11,290 nt of DNA from Hymenoscyphus infarciens (GCA_001414345.1 LLCB01000718.1:1-11290), one strand, 5' to 3'. Numbered from the stretch's first letter, positions 1 to 10,312 are shown. Notes: generated by a model not told the origin, from the letters alone. Program-made: numbers and translations.

Positions 1-700
1 TCTACTCTTTCTAGTATTCTTTATATCTTTATTATAATATATTCTTTTATAAAAAATACTATATTAATAAAAGTACTTAAAAGAAAATAATATAAAATAA
101 CTATTTTCTATATTCTCTAGATTCTTAAAAAAGCTATTTCTAGTCTATTTAGTAATTATTATAGACTTTTAAGATAAGAAGTTATAAATAAGTTAGAATA
201 AACTTAATAATTCTAAAAGTATAAAGGAATTTAATATAAATTAAAGAAAGAAAATATAAAATGTTTTAAAGAAAGAAAGTATATAATTTAGATTTTAATA
301 TAATTTTATTTAATTTCTTACTTTTTAGTATTTTAAAAGAAAAATATTATCTTACTTTTAGCTATTATTTTATTTTAAGCTCTTAATATATAGTATTTTA
401 CTACTTTTTAATAATTAATACTTAATAATTAGGTTAAAAGAATATTCTTATTAACTACTAGATTTAGATGTTTATAAATTTCTATTACTCTTTATATTTA
501 TAATACTATTATACTTTTCTTTATAAAAACTTTTAAAGAAAAGAATATTTCTCTAAATATAGCTACTCTTTATACTTATAAAGCTATTATACTTTTTTTA
601 TATAAGTTATCTACTTTTAATATAAGTTATATTATATAGTTCTTTATTATTCTATTCTTTTAGTTTTATAATAATACTTTTACTTTAAATAAAAGTATTT
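1..700. other. Unique-looking RIP-degraded spacer, no gene
   Basis: No open frame, RNA gene or clear element is visible. TpG survives only at 262 and 469, both in ATGT context, and there is no CpG in the first kilobase. The only internal structure is the imperfect 32-bp duplication described separately (487-518 and 565-596). Most likely an unrecognisable mutated repeat or intergenic sequence. Confidence 0.6.
487..596. repeat. Imperfect 32-bp direct repeat, copies 78 bp apart
   Basis: The copies at 487-518 and 565-596 both begin ACTCTTTATA and end CTATTATACTTTT (first copy ACTATTATACTTTT), matching at 29 of 32 positions. At least one difference is a C/T transition. The flanks do not match, so this may be a remnant of a short tandem duplication. 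With so restricted a sequence vocabulary, chance similarity is possible. Confidence 0.4.
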
Positions 701-937
701 TATAGTATCTCTCCCTTTATAGTATCTCTTCTTTTATAGTATCTCTCTCTTTATAGTATCTCTCTCTCTCTCTATAGTATCTATCTCTCCCTCTATAGTA
801 TCCCTCTTTCTATAATATCCCTCTCTCTATAGTATCTCTCTCTTTATAGTATCCCTTCCTCTCTCTATAGTATCTCTCTCTTCCTCTATAGTATCTCTCT
901 CTTTATAGTATCTCTCTTTTTATAATATCCCTCCTAT
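701..937. repeat. Pyrimidine-tailed minisatellite with 17/21-bp higher-order pattern
   Basis: Thirteen head-to-tail units each start with TATAGTATC (TATAATATC at 811 and 921), followed by an almost pure C/T tail. Unit starts are 701, 718, 735, 752, 773, 794, 811, 828, 845, 866, 887, 904 and 921. Unit lengths therefore run 17,17,17,21,21 / 17,17,17,21,21 / 17,17,17, a 93-bp higher-order period. The 21-bp units carry 4 extra pyrimidines. The array starts after AAAAGTATTT and ends before CTTTTACTTTT. Differences between units are mostly C/T exchanges in the tail plus the G/A change in TATARTATC. No CpA or TpG occurs anywhere in it. It is non-coding on both strands: the core supplies TATAG on one strand and a purine-rich tract on the other. 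Confidence 0.92.
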
Positions 938-3900
938 CTTTTACTTTTAACCTATTATAATCTTTTCTAGTTACTTATAAGATATTTAATAGAACTATTC
1001 TAAGTACTTTATAATTTTATCTTTAAAAGCGTTTATAAGGTCTAGGATTTTCTACTTATAAGTTATTTCTAACTATCTCTTTAGATTATATAACTCTTAA
1101 TTAAGTTCTCTAATTTTAGACTCTTCTTATATATTAAAGGTTTTAATCTTATTTATTTAAATAAATACTTATTTATTTATATATTCTAACTAATTAGTAA
1201 ATATAATAAACTATTATTAATTAAAATAATATAAATATATTAATATATCTTTATTAATAATCTCTTTCTTAGAGAATAGTACTATTAAGTATTAGAATAT
1301 AAAGAGTAGAAAATTACTATCTCTAGATTTAGTTAGAAGTTTAAAGGCTTTTTTCTCTAGTTCTAAAGTATTTATTAGTTTTATTAGTTCTAAATAACTC
1401 TCCTTATCTTCTATTAAGGTTAGATTAGCTCTTTTCTTAAAATTCTTCTCTACTATATCTAAATAGATTCCTTTTTTAAGTTTATTAAGATATATATAGA
1501 CTATTATAAGTAATAAGACACCTATAGTAGTTTCTATTATAATTTATATAGTAGCCTTATCCTTGTTACTACTAATTCCCTTATATTCTTCTATAATACT
1601 AGTAGTAAAAACACTATTAGTATAAGCTAATAGCTAGTATAATAATAATAACCTATCTAGAATTAGTTACTAGCTTTTAAACTATATATAATTAATTATA
1701 AATCCTATAAAGTTATCTAGCTTCTTACTTTATTAATACTAGTTATATATTTTAATATAGCTCTTACTATTAATAATTTAGTATTTAATATTAGATAAAT
1801 CTAAAGCTACTAAATAAAGGTACTTACTAATTCTTAACTTAAACTTATAGCCTCTTTTAATACCGTCTATAACCTATAGCTAATATTAATACTATATCTT
1901 ATTATCTAGAGAAATAGGATTTAGTTTAAGTATAGAGGTATATAGTCTTAAATATTAGATCTACTACTAATCCCTTTCTAGAATTAAGATAATCTACTAT
2001 CTTTTAAGTAGGTAGAATTTTTTATTAAAAAGAGCTTTAAAATAAGACTTAGAGCTATTACTAGTATTAGCTAAAGTAGTAATCTAATCTAAGATATTAA
2101 ATCCTTTTATTTTACTCTAAAGTAGAATAGTATAACTAAAAAGAGTTATAATCTTAGTATAGAAGTGTAAGTAGTATTATAAGTCCTTTTTAGGTCTAGG
2201 TTATATAATATAATTTTTATCTAAGTATATATATATATTCTAAAGAATATTTATACTTAGTATAATAGTAGAATCGTTTACCTTATTATTCTCTATCTTT
2301 CTCTTCTTTTAAAGCTCTAAAAGTCTAGCTATATTATTAAAACTTATTATAGAATATCTTAATAATTCTTTATCTATATACTCCTTTTCTTTATCTAAGG
2401 CTAGAGAAATCTTATTTAAGTTAGCTTCTATAAGAGAGCTTTAGTATATATAGTATTATATTAGTAGTTCGGATTCGATAGCACTTTATTAGTATAAGAA
2501 AGAGAGAGTATAATAATCCTTTAAATATATTAGTTCTAGTTATTTAAATAGTAAGAGCTTATTTAGAAGTTAATATACTTATATAATATAATCTAGATAA
2601 TATACTTCTTCTCTTTCTCTTCTTCTTTTTATAACTATATAACTATAACTAAATAAGTTAGATAGGTTACTAATATGTTATTTCTAGACTTACTTCTAGG
2701 AATTATAGCTACGAGTAGTAGTACTAGATAACTACTAAAGAATAGTAATATAAGAGTCTTATTTACTTAATAAAGGAACTTAATTAAAATCCTTCTTTAT
2801 TTTTAGAAATATAAGTATTAAATATTAATATCTAAGACTTACTTTTAATATAAGTAAGATTTAACTTCCTAGTTAGTATATTAGAAGAAGATATAGATAA
2901 TTTATTATCGTTTATAATAAACCGAAGTCTAGTTATTAATAAAGGCTCTTTAAAAATTTATTTAAAGAGATACTCTACTTAATTATAATCTAATAGTATA
3001 GCTAGAATAAGAGATTAAGTATATATTATTATAGGATTTATAATATTTAAGTTCTAAAATATATAAATTTAAGTAAGGTTGTTGTCGAGTTACTTATATA
3101 TAAGCATAGTATTTATAGAAATAATTTTATATAAAATAAGTAGTACTTCTCTTAGTAAATTAGAAGTATATTAGTAGCTTTAAGTTTACTTTTTTTTACT
3201 ACTAATACTTAAACTATTACTTTCTCTCTTATTACTTTTACTCTATAACTTAGTAATACTTATACTTTCCTATTCCTTAACTTATATATACTATTAAACG
3301 TAAATATATTCCTTTTTTACTTATCTAGAATCCTTACTATAATAGGTAAAGCCTTATAGTAAAGGTATAGAGTCTAATAAGTATATTATACCTACTTCTA
3401 TTAGTAAATCGAGGTTAAAATAGATTAACTAATATATATATAATAACTTACTACTTTAAGAGTTAGATTATAATATTAATAGAGACTATAGTATATTTAT
3501 ACTTACTATTAAAATAGTTTATATAAGATAGAATATAATAAGTAAGAGTAGATAGTAGTTATTATATATAGTTATTATATATATATATAAGTAGTAAGTA
3601 GAGAGGTAAGTTATAAGTAGCTATGTTCGTTATAAAGCCGTTCCTAGCTTTCTATAAGCGTTATAAGTAGTCTTATTTATTAGAACTAATATTATAACTT
3701 ATCTCGTTCTTTTATAGTATTATATTAGTATAGATTTATCTCTTTTATAGTACTAAGAATAGCTAAGTAAAGGTTAAAGAAGCTAGAAGTAGAAACTTAA
3801 AATAAGCGTTTTTTATATTATAGATTTATTTATTTAAAGAAAGTATTATAAAGAATCTATATTAAGATTATATTCTATTAGGTAAGTTTTAATATTTAAA

Positions 3901-4201
3901 ATCTAGTTATTATTTATAATAATAGATTATTAAATCTATAACTATAGTATATATAAGTTAATTAGGTTTTAACCTATAATTAGTAATTCTAAAAATATAT
4001 AACTACTACTACTAATAGCTTAAAGTTTCTATTCTTAGTAGAACGTCTAAAACTACTTAAAACTATCTTAGATCTACGCTTATCTCTTACTAATATAATA
4101 CTTACTAATATTCTTTTATTATTTATATACTATTTATATATTATTATTTAGTCTAAATTAATAGAATAATAAGTAGAAGTTCTAAGCTTATTCTCTTAAT
4201 C
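938..4201. other. Long RIP-degraded relic region, identity lost
   Basis: About 3.3 kb without a gene. All frames on both strands are riddled with TAA and TAG. I read both strands for reverse transcriptase, integrase, transposase, LTR and terminal-repeat signals and recognised none. Visible details: a perfect 18-bp AT palindrome at 1150-1167; short TA runs near 2226-2239 and 3576-3589; a 26-nt pyrimidine run at 2605-2630 followed by two ATAACTAT copies; and three clusters of surviving CpG/TpG/CpA at about 2469-2483, 3080-3106 and 3624-3706. The likely origin is one or more transposons mutated by RIP, an inference from composition alone. Confidence 0.6.
1150..1167. repeat. 18-bp perfect AT palindrome
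   Basis: TATTTATTTAAATAAATA reads identically on both strands, with no spacer at the centre. A site like this could extrude a small cruciform, but in sequence this A+T-rich such palindromes also arise by chance. I attach no function to it. Confidence 0.5.
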
Positions 4202-4254
4202 CTATATAAATTCTATTAAGATTATAACTTTATATCTATAGTCTATATTATATA
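4202..4254 (+). repeat. 53-bp dispersed direct repeat, copy 1
   Basis: This segment begins CTATATAAATTCTATTAAG and recurs at 4932-4984, 730 bp downstream in the same orientation. The copies match at 50 of 53 positions. Two of the three differences (4242/4972 and 4248/4978) are T/C transitions and the third (4236/4966) is C/A. Flanks are unrelated, so this is a bounded duplication. It could be a fragment of a repeat family, the ends of a decayed element, or a local copy; the sequence does not decide between them. Confidence 0.85.
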
Positions 4255-4599
4255 AATAGTATTCTTAGTAAAGTAATCTTATATAAATAGCCTTATTATC
4301 TTATTATTAAACCTTAGTAGCTACTATATCCTCCTCTTACTAGCTCTCTACTTTAACCCCTCTTTACTTTTACTAAACTATAATATAAACTCGTATCTTA
4401 TATATCTCTTTAATCTCTTAGAAATAGGGTTATAAATAGAAGATATCTTTTATCTTTAACTCTTATAACTAGTATTTTAACTATAGATAGTATTTTACTA
4501 CTCTTAAGACACTTCTTATTCCTACTTCTATAGTCTAGTATATTAGTAGTAGATAGTATAATATTTATAAGGATGTTTATTTTAAGAGATTAGCTACCT

Positions 4600-4720
4600 A
4601 CTATAATAAACTATTAAGAAGTAGTTAGAGTATATTATAAGTATACTAAGGTTAGATATATATTTATAATAGACTAATAATAGACTATTAAGAAGTAAGT
4701 AGAGTATTCTATAATAAACA
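4600..4720. repeat. Imperfect duplication with 74-bp spacing
   Basis: ACTATTAAGAAGTA followed by AGAGTAT (with three intervening bases) occurs at 4610-4633 and 4684-4707, matching at 22 of 24 positions. CTATAATAAAC precedes the first copy and follows the second, as expected for a degraded tandem or nested duplication. No coding or terminal-repeat signal is attached. Confidence 0.5.
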
Positions 4721-4822
4721 CTACTTAAGATTAAGATACTTAAGATATAGTATATAAGAATATTATTCGACTTAAAAGTAATTTAGTATTCTAGCTATAG
4801 ATAGTAGGAATAGGTTAGAGGG

Positions 4823-4876
4823 CTTAGAATAGCTAAAGAGCTTGAAATAGCTAGAGAACTTTAGTAGGAATAGCTT
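4823..4876 (+). repeat. 18-bp tandem repeat, two to three copies
   Basis: CTTAGAATAGCTAAAGAG (4823-4840) is followed directly by CTTGAAATAGCTAGAGAA (4841-4858). A weaker third copy ending GGAATAGCTT follows. The second unit keeps a TpG at 4843, the only TGA-context site surviving in the window. Confidence 0.55.
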
Positions 4877-4931
4877 TATATTTATTAAAGAGAGAGAGGA
4901 AGAGTTATTAAGGCTTACTTCTCTATTACTA

Positions 4932-4984
4932 CTATATAAATTCTATTAAGATTATAACTTTATATATATAGCCTATACTATATA
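4932..4984 (+). repeat. 53-bp dispersed direct repeat, copy 2
   Basis: Second copy of the 4202-4254 repeat, same orientation. It carries C at 4972 and 4978 where copy 1 has T, so copy 2 keeps two cytosines that may have been lost in copy 1. The 677 bp between the copies hold the 74-bp-spaced repeat near 4610-4707 and the 18-bp tandem at 4823-4858. Confidence 0.85.
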
Positions 4985-6091
4985 TTAAGAGCTTAAAGTA
5001 TAATAATAGTAAATACTATTAAAAAGTAGTAAAAAGTAGTAGAACTTAAACTAATAAGTTATTATAAATATAAATACAATCTCTAATTTAAGACTACTTT
5101 ACCTATATAGAGTCTTATAACTAAAGTTAAAGCTATAGCTATAATAACTAATATAAAAAGAGTAGACTAGAAATACTAAAAACTCCTCTACTCTTAACTT
5201 TACCTTTAGCCCTCCTCTCTTCTCTCTAGTTAATTAATTAGCTTTCTCTTCTAAATATACTATTATAATTTACTTTTAATAGTAAAATATTCCTTAGAAG
5301 ATTACTAACCGTCTAACTTTACTCTAAACAGTTTTAAAGGAATATTTAACTACTCTCTTATCTATTATAAAAGTATAAAACTAATATTAATAATATTTAT
5401 AGCTATACTAGAAGTATATACTAAAGATTTATATTATTCTATAAGTCTAATAAGAGTATTAAAACTTTTTTTTTTTTTAATATTTAAAAAAGTATCTATT
5501 TTACTAAAGGTACTAAAAAGGACTAAGTAGTAGTAGAATAGTAAATAGTCCTCTTTTTAGTTAAATTAAGATTTAAAAGGTAAGATTTAAAAAGCTTTAG
5601 AAGATAGAATAGTTTTAAATATAAAAGGTATATTCTAACTAGTAATATAGAGTCTAGTTATATAAATATAGAGTTATATTAAAAACGTTAGTTTATTAAA
5701 TTAAGCTAGATTTATTACTTTTTAACTATAAATTACTTAGTATTCTCCTAGCTCTACTTATAATATTTACTATCTTTAAGAAAAACGTAGATAGTTAAGC
5801 TATTTATTATACCTACTTATACTAAAAATTAGTATATAAATTATTAATAAGTTTAATACTAATCTAACTATCTTAGCTATATATAGCTAAAGTACTCTTA
5901 TTTCTCTAAATATAATCTTTAACTCTAAGTAATTAGTTTTTAATACCTAATATAAGCACTCTTTATAGAAGTAGATAAGTACTTTAGATAGAATTATATA
6001 TAAAACAGTTTAATATCTATCTATAATATTAATAAGTATAGGCTTATTAACTACTTTAATTATAGTCTAGTTTTATATTATAAACTATTTA
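4985..6091. other. RIP-degraded sequence without a gene
   Basis: No gene or RNA is recognisable. Structures visible inside are an 11-bp inverted repeat at 5285-5295 and 5337-5347, and a run of 13 T at 5466-5478. Surviving CpA sites are at 5077, 5330, 5957 and 6006 (three ACA, one GCA). Frames on both strands are broken by TAA/TAG throughout. Confidence 0.55.
5285..5347. repeat. 11-bp inverted repeat with 41-bp loop
   Basis: AAATATTCCTT at 5285-5295 is the exact reverse complement of AAGGAATATTT at 5337-5347. The 41-bp interval contains a surviving CpG (near 5311) and an ACA (near 5330), so unconverted sites sit inside the loop. It could be a tiny stem-loop or a remnant of a terminal-inverted-repeat element, but no flanking target duplication is evident. 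Confidence 0.45.
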
Positions 6092-6155
6092 TAAAAAAAG
6101 AATAAATAAAAGAATAAGTAAAAGAAAAAAGTAAAAGAATAAGTAAAATAATAAG
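6092..6155 (+). repeat. A-rich tract with 25-bp internal repeat
   Basis: Nearly pure A with scattered G and T and no C. TAAAAGAATAAGTA occurs at 6107-6120 and again at 6132-6145, a 25-bp spacing. Low-complexity sequence, with no sign of function. Confidence 0.6.
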
Positions 6156-6623
6156 CTATAAAGTAGACTTTAGCTTCTAAAACTTATATTATATAAGATA
6201 TTATTTATATTAATAAAAAGACTATTTAATAAAAAAACTAAAGAATTACTAAGCTCTTTAGTAATTACGTAGAATTTTATAAAAACCTTACTAAATCGAG
6301 TTCTTTTATTTATATAAAAAGTTTTATTAACTTTATTATAAATAACTTTAAACTAAACATATATATTTTCTATATTATTAGCTTATAGAGAATGTTTTCT
6401 AGATATAGTAGAATAATAGAATAGCTTTATAGAATATAAGAGTTAAAGAATATAATTATAAAAGAAGTATAAGATAAGAGAAGAAGTTTAGAATAATATA
6501 TAATTATTTATTAAAAAAGAAGAGGAATTTAGTTCTTAAATCTATTAATTTTAAAAAGATAAATAAGAAGATATTACTAATACTACTACTTATACTTAAT
6601 ACTACTAACTTTCTACTAGTTAG

Positions 6624-6675
6624 ACTTAATACTACTACTTAATACTATTACTTAATACTACTACTTAATCTTACT
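6624..6675 (+). repeat. 13-bp tandem repeat, four units
   Basis: Units ACTTAATACTACT (6624-6636), ACTTAATACTATT (6637-6649), ACTTAATACTACT (6650-6662) and ACTTAATCTTACT (6663-6675) are head to tail. Looser copies of the same words (TACTACT, ACTTAATACTACT) extend upstream to about 6576. Unit 2 differs from units 1 and 3 by one C/T transition. The 13-bp period is not a multiple of three, which argues against a coding origin. Confidence 0.85.
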
Positions 6676-8690
6676 ATTTAAATATAATTATCTATATATA
6701 TTAAGTAGAATTAGACTTCTAGTATTATTATATTAATAAATAAAGAATTCTTTTCTTTATTATTACTTTTTTATTACTTTTAAGTTTCTTTAAAAGTTTA
6801 TACTTTATAAAATAGTTCTTTTAAACTTAGTAGCGAAAATAACCTACTAATTAGTATTAAATAGTTATAGCTATTACTAAGTAACTAGAAAAGCGTTTCT
6901 TTCTTTTATAATTTAAACCTATTTATATAATAAATAGTAGTAAAATATAGTAAAAATTAGATATCTATATTCTAATATCTATAAAGAAAGCTCTATTTCT
7001 TTATTATCTTCTTTATCTAGTACTTCTTTACCCTTTATAACTACTATTCTTTATTAGTACTATATATATATACTTTATTATAATTATTAAGACTTACTTA
7101 GATAGTATAACCTTTTACTATAATCCTTCTTATATTAGCGCTTTCTCTATTATAATAAAGCTCTTACTTATATATTCTAAAATTTCTTATCTTTTCTTAC
7201 TTTAATTTAAACATGTTATTCTTTAATTAAAACTTATACTCCTTATAGTATATAAGATGCTTTTTAAGTACTAGTAGAAGTAATTAAATTCTAGTAAGCC
7301 TTAGTTTTACTTTATTAAATTATTTAAAGATAAAGATATTTCTACTTTTCTAATTTAGTATAAACATTAGTAGCTATTAATATAGCTTATATATTACTTT
7401 ATACTTTAAGTATAATATATATAGTAGCTACCTTTCTATCTATAATAATCTATTAAATATAGTTATTTATATTATAATTTAAGAATATTAAGATTAGTAA
7501 GATTAGTAGTAATAAAGAATAAGTAATATATTATATAGAAATAGTTAATATAGTATATACCTATTTATCTAAAGTACCTAAGAATTATAATTTTTTAATA
7601 TTATTAATTTTAGATATAGAGTATAGATATATAGTAGGTATAATAATTATTTCTTCTATATCTATAGAAGATATTTAAGAAGAACTTAGAATATTAATAA
7701 TAGAAAATATTAAGGAGTTTAGAAAGTATAATTTTATAGATATATTTAGGTTTACTAAGAAGAAAGATTAAGAGCTTTCTAGTAAACTTTAATAAGAATC
7801 TAGTAAAGTAGAGGTAGATAGAGTATTAAAATCTTTAAAAACTTAATATAATAAGTAAGAGAAATAAACATTTTATTATTAGAAGCGAGTTTTAAGAAGT
7901 TTATACTAGTATAATTAATTTTTATAATAACTCTTAAGCTTATATTAAATTTATAACTAAGTAAGATTTTTATTACTAAGTTTATTATATAGCTACTAGA
8001 AAAAGAGCTTTAAATCTTAGTCTCTACTATTTATAAGACTATACTTAAAGAAGATAGCTATTAGAGAGTATATAAAAGTATTATTAGATAAATAGTAGCT
8101 AGTTTTAAAAGATAAATAATAAAAGGAACGATTATATTCTAAGTATATAAATTAAGAGCTAGTTAAAATATATTTACTTAAATAGTAAAGTAGAATTATA
8201 TTTATAATAAAAATATAATTAAAAGCTAGGAATAACTAAAGGTTAAAATTAGAATCTAATCTAGCTTACTCTATACTAGCTTACCCTACTTTCTTAAAAT
8301 AGATATTTATAAGCTTTAACTATCCTAATCTCTACTCTTTATAGATCTAAGACCTAAGAAGTTATATAAATTACTAGTAATATTAGAGTAGTAAGTCTAT
8401 TAATCTATTATTTAACTTAACTTCTTATTAGATTAGCGCTTTTATATTACTAGAAGTATACGTAGTCTCTACTATATATATTATTATACTATAATTTAAG
8501 AGAGAGATAGTATATTACTAATTTTTCTAGTTATCTACTAAATCTATACTAAATAATATAGATTAACTACGTTAATAGCTTACTATAAATAATTAAGTAA
8601 TATAATATAAACTAGATTAAATTATAATAAAGATAGTAGTATACTAGATAAAATTAATAAAAGATATATAATAGAAATAGAGACTTAGTA
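6676..8690. other. RIP-degraded relic region, identity lost
   Basis: About 2 kb without a gene. The longest ATG-started frame in the window lies here on the minus strand (7800-7871, 23 codons), with no upstream signal or recognisable protein; I regard it as chance. Surviving CpA/TpG sites cluster at 7212-7215 (CATG), 7259, 7365 and 7870, and none occur from 7871 to 8690. TAGTCTCTACTAT occurs at 8018-8030 and 8463-8475 and resembles the core of the 40-bp satellite at 10797 onward, but the match is too short to call a relic unit. No transposon domain could be recognised. Confidence 0.55.
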
Positions 8691-9351
8691 TATATAATAT
8701 AACTAAATACTTTTATAAAATATTTATAATTTATAAAAACCTTTAACTAGTATAATAAGATATATAATATAGCTATAGTCTTTTATAAGATTTATAATAT
8801 AACTAAAGCTATTTATAATACTATTAGTATAATTAAGAACTTTTAAATAGTATTATAAGATTTATAATATAACTATTACCTTTTATAATACTAGTAGTAT
8901 AACTAAGAACCTTTTAATATTATTATATAATTTATAATATAACTAGCGCCTTTTATAATACTAGTAATAGAACTAATAACTCTTAAATAGTATTATAAGA
9001 GTTCTAATATAACTAGAGTCTTTTAAAATAACTTAAATATAATTAAGAACTTTTAACTATTATTCTAAGAATTATAAGATTACTAGAACCTTTTATAATA
9101 ACTTAAATATAATTAACAATCTTAAAATATTAGTAGAAGATTTATAAGATAACTAATACCTTTTATAAGAGTATAAATATAATTAAGAATCTTAAAATTA
9201 TATTATAAGATTTATAAAGTAACTAGAGTATTTTATAAAAGCTTTAATATAATTAAGAACCTTTAAATATTATAAATAAGATTTATAATATAAAAAGAGA
9301 CTTTTATAATAACTTTAGTAGAACTAAGAACTTTTAAATAGTCTTATAAAT
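8691..9351 (+). repeat. 70-bp dimeric tandem array (A30+B40), main block
   Basis: Nine dimers of exactly 70 bp (one of 71) run head to tail. Each has a 30-bp A half (consensus like TTTATAATATAACTAG then CCTTTTATAATA) and a 40-bp B half (like CTAGTAGTATAACTAAGAAC then TTTTAAATAGTATTATAAGA). Dimer starts: 8691, 8791, 8861, 8931, 9001, 9071, 9141, 9211 and 9282. An extra orphan A half lies at 8761-8790. A and B share the TATAACTA...CTTTTAA core, so the dimer itself arose from an older 30-35-bp monomer. Dimers differ at many positions, so the array is old. It has one CpG (8947) and one CpA (9117). No frame stays open, so I see no protein function. Confidence 0.93.
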
Positions 9352-9559
9352 AATAAAATATTATAAAAGTCTAGTATAATTATTATAGAATAAAGGTAAG
9401 TTAGATAAAGAATTACTTAATAATCTCTACTTTTTAAGTAAGAAGTATAGTATTTAAAGCCTTATACTCTTCTCTATAGTTTAAGGGAATTAAGTATCTA
9501 TTTTAACCTTATTTTACTTATTCTATACTCTTAATATAATATTTATAATCTCTATAATA
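9352..9559. other. Non-repeat interruption of the 70-bp array
   Basis: Between the two parts of the 70-bp array, about 200 bp lose the A/B period. Roughly the first 40 bases may be a decayed unit; about 9391-9540 look unique. There is no clear target duplication or terminal repeat at its borders. It may be an insertion or a stretch where the units decayed beyond recognition. Confidence 0.6.
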
Positions 9560-9768
9560 ATAACTATAAGATAATAAAGAACTTTTAAATATTATTAGAA
9601 AATAAATAATATACTATTATAATACTACTAATATAACTAAGAATATTTACCTAGTATTATAAGATTTATAATATTTTTAGAGTCTTTTATATTACTATAA
9701 GTATAAGTAAAAGCTTTTAACTAGTATTAAAAAAGATAAAATATAACTAGAGACTAAAGCTTTTTACT
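9560..9768 (+). repeat. 70-bp dimeric array, second degraded block
   Basis: The A/B pattern resumes: a B-like segment from about 9560, a shortened A-like segment (about 9600-9624), B at 9625-9664, A at 9665-9694, B at 9695-9736 (42 bp), and a final partial A from 9737. Spacing is less exact than in the main block. The block ends directly against the 56-bp direct repeat at 9769. Confidence 0.75.
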
Positions 9769-9824
9769 TTTACTTTTAGTTTTTATATTAATAACTATAA
9801 ATAGACTACTTCTCTACTCTACTT
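9769..9824 (+). repeat. 56-bp direct repeat, left copy
   Basis: Identical at 55 of 56 positions to 10734-10789, same orientation, 965 bp apart. The one difference is T (9774) versus C (10739), and the first base past the match is also a T/C pair (9825/10790). It contains TAATAACTATAAATAGACTA. The left copy abuts the end of the 70-bp array. Confidence 0.9.
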
Positions 9825-9988
9825 TTACTTTATTATTATATTAAACTAAAGATTACTTTTCTTATAAGCTCTTAACTTTAGCTCTTTTCTAGCCTCTCTA
9901 CTACTAACTCTATAAACCTTTTTAAATAGCTTTCTAGACTTTTACTAGTAACCTCTTAATTAATACTAAGCTTAAGACCTCTCTTTAA

Positions 9989-10061
9989 TATCTTTAGATC
10001 CTCTTCTCTCTAGTATCTTTAGATCCTCTCTTTCTAGTGTTTATAGACTCTTTCTCTCTTT
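9989..10061 (+). repeat. 24-25-bp tandem triplicate
   Basis: TATCTTTAGATCCTCTTCTC begins unit 1 at 9989, TATCTTTAGATCCTCTCTTT begins unit 2 at 10014, and a more diverged third unit (TGTTTATAGACTCTTTCTCT) begins at 10038. The spacings are 25 and 24 bp. Unit 3 keeps a TpG at 10038 where the others have TpA, so it may preserve the ancestral base at that position. Confidence 0.75.
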
Positions 10062-10213
10062 CTCTTTAAATAGCTAGTATCTAACTACTTTAATAATAGA
10101 CTCTAATATTATATACTAAGTATATAACTTTAACTCTCTTATTAAAAAGAAATATTACTATACTTATATAATCGACGCTTTAATAAGATAGCTTATCTAG
10201 CTTATTATTAGTT

Positions 10214-10312
10214 AATCTAAGCCTCTTACTAATAAGAAAGAGCCTTAATCTAAGCCTTCTACTAATAAGAAAGAGCCTTAATATAAGCCTCTTACTAATA
10301 AGAAAGAGCCTC
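10214..10312 (+). repeat. 33-bp tandem triplicate, frame-preserving
   Basis: Three exact-length 33-bp units start at 10214, 10247 and 10280, each containing ACTAATAAGAAAGAGCCT. Differences are CTCTTA versus CTTCTA and AATCTAAG versus AATATAAG. A degraded fourth copy (AATAAGAGAAGCCTATT) follows after 10321. The 33-bp length is divisible by three. Two frames stay open through all units: plus strand N(L/I)SLLLIRKSL and minus strand RLFLIS(K/R)RLRL-type. The plus frame is open only from 10187 to 10321 (45 codons) with no ATG. This may be a relic of a coding minisatellite or simply a short satellite. Confidence 0.85.

Noticed and set aside
2466..2485. tRNA T-arm or Pol III B-box look-alike (TCGAATCC on the minus strand, GTTCGGATTC on the plus strand)
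   Set aside because: No matching stem, no A box or D arm at the right distance, and no acceptor stem on either strand. A SINE or tRNA relic cannot be supported.
3623..3670. Plus-strand ATG frame of 15 codons (MFVIKPFLAFYKRYK) in a CpG-retaining patch
   Set aside because: Too short to support as a gene, with no family match I can recognise. Kept only as part of the unconverted-site cluster.
5466..5478. T13 run as a minus-strand poly(A) tail of a LINE-type retrotransposon
   Set aside because: No adjacent coding relic or target-site duplication is recognisable; T and A runs are common at this composition.
6242..6388. Plus-strand open stretch of about 48 codons without an ATG start
   Set aside because: A stretch this long is expected somewhere in 11 kb read in six frames, even at this stop density. 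Downstream the same frame has stops at the background rate, and no domain is recognisable.
7800..7871. Minus-strand ATG frame of 23 codons, the longest in the window
   Set aside because: Too short, no recognisable motif or upstream context, and embedded in stop-rich degraded sequence; expected by chance.
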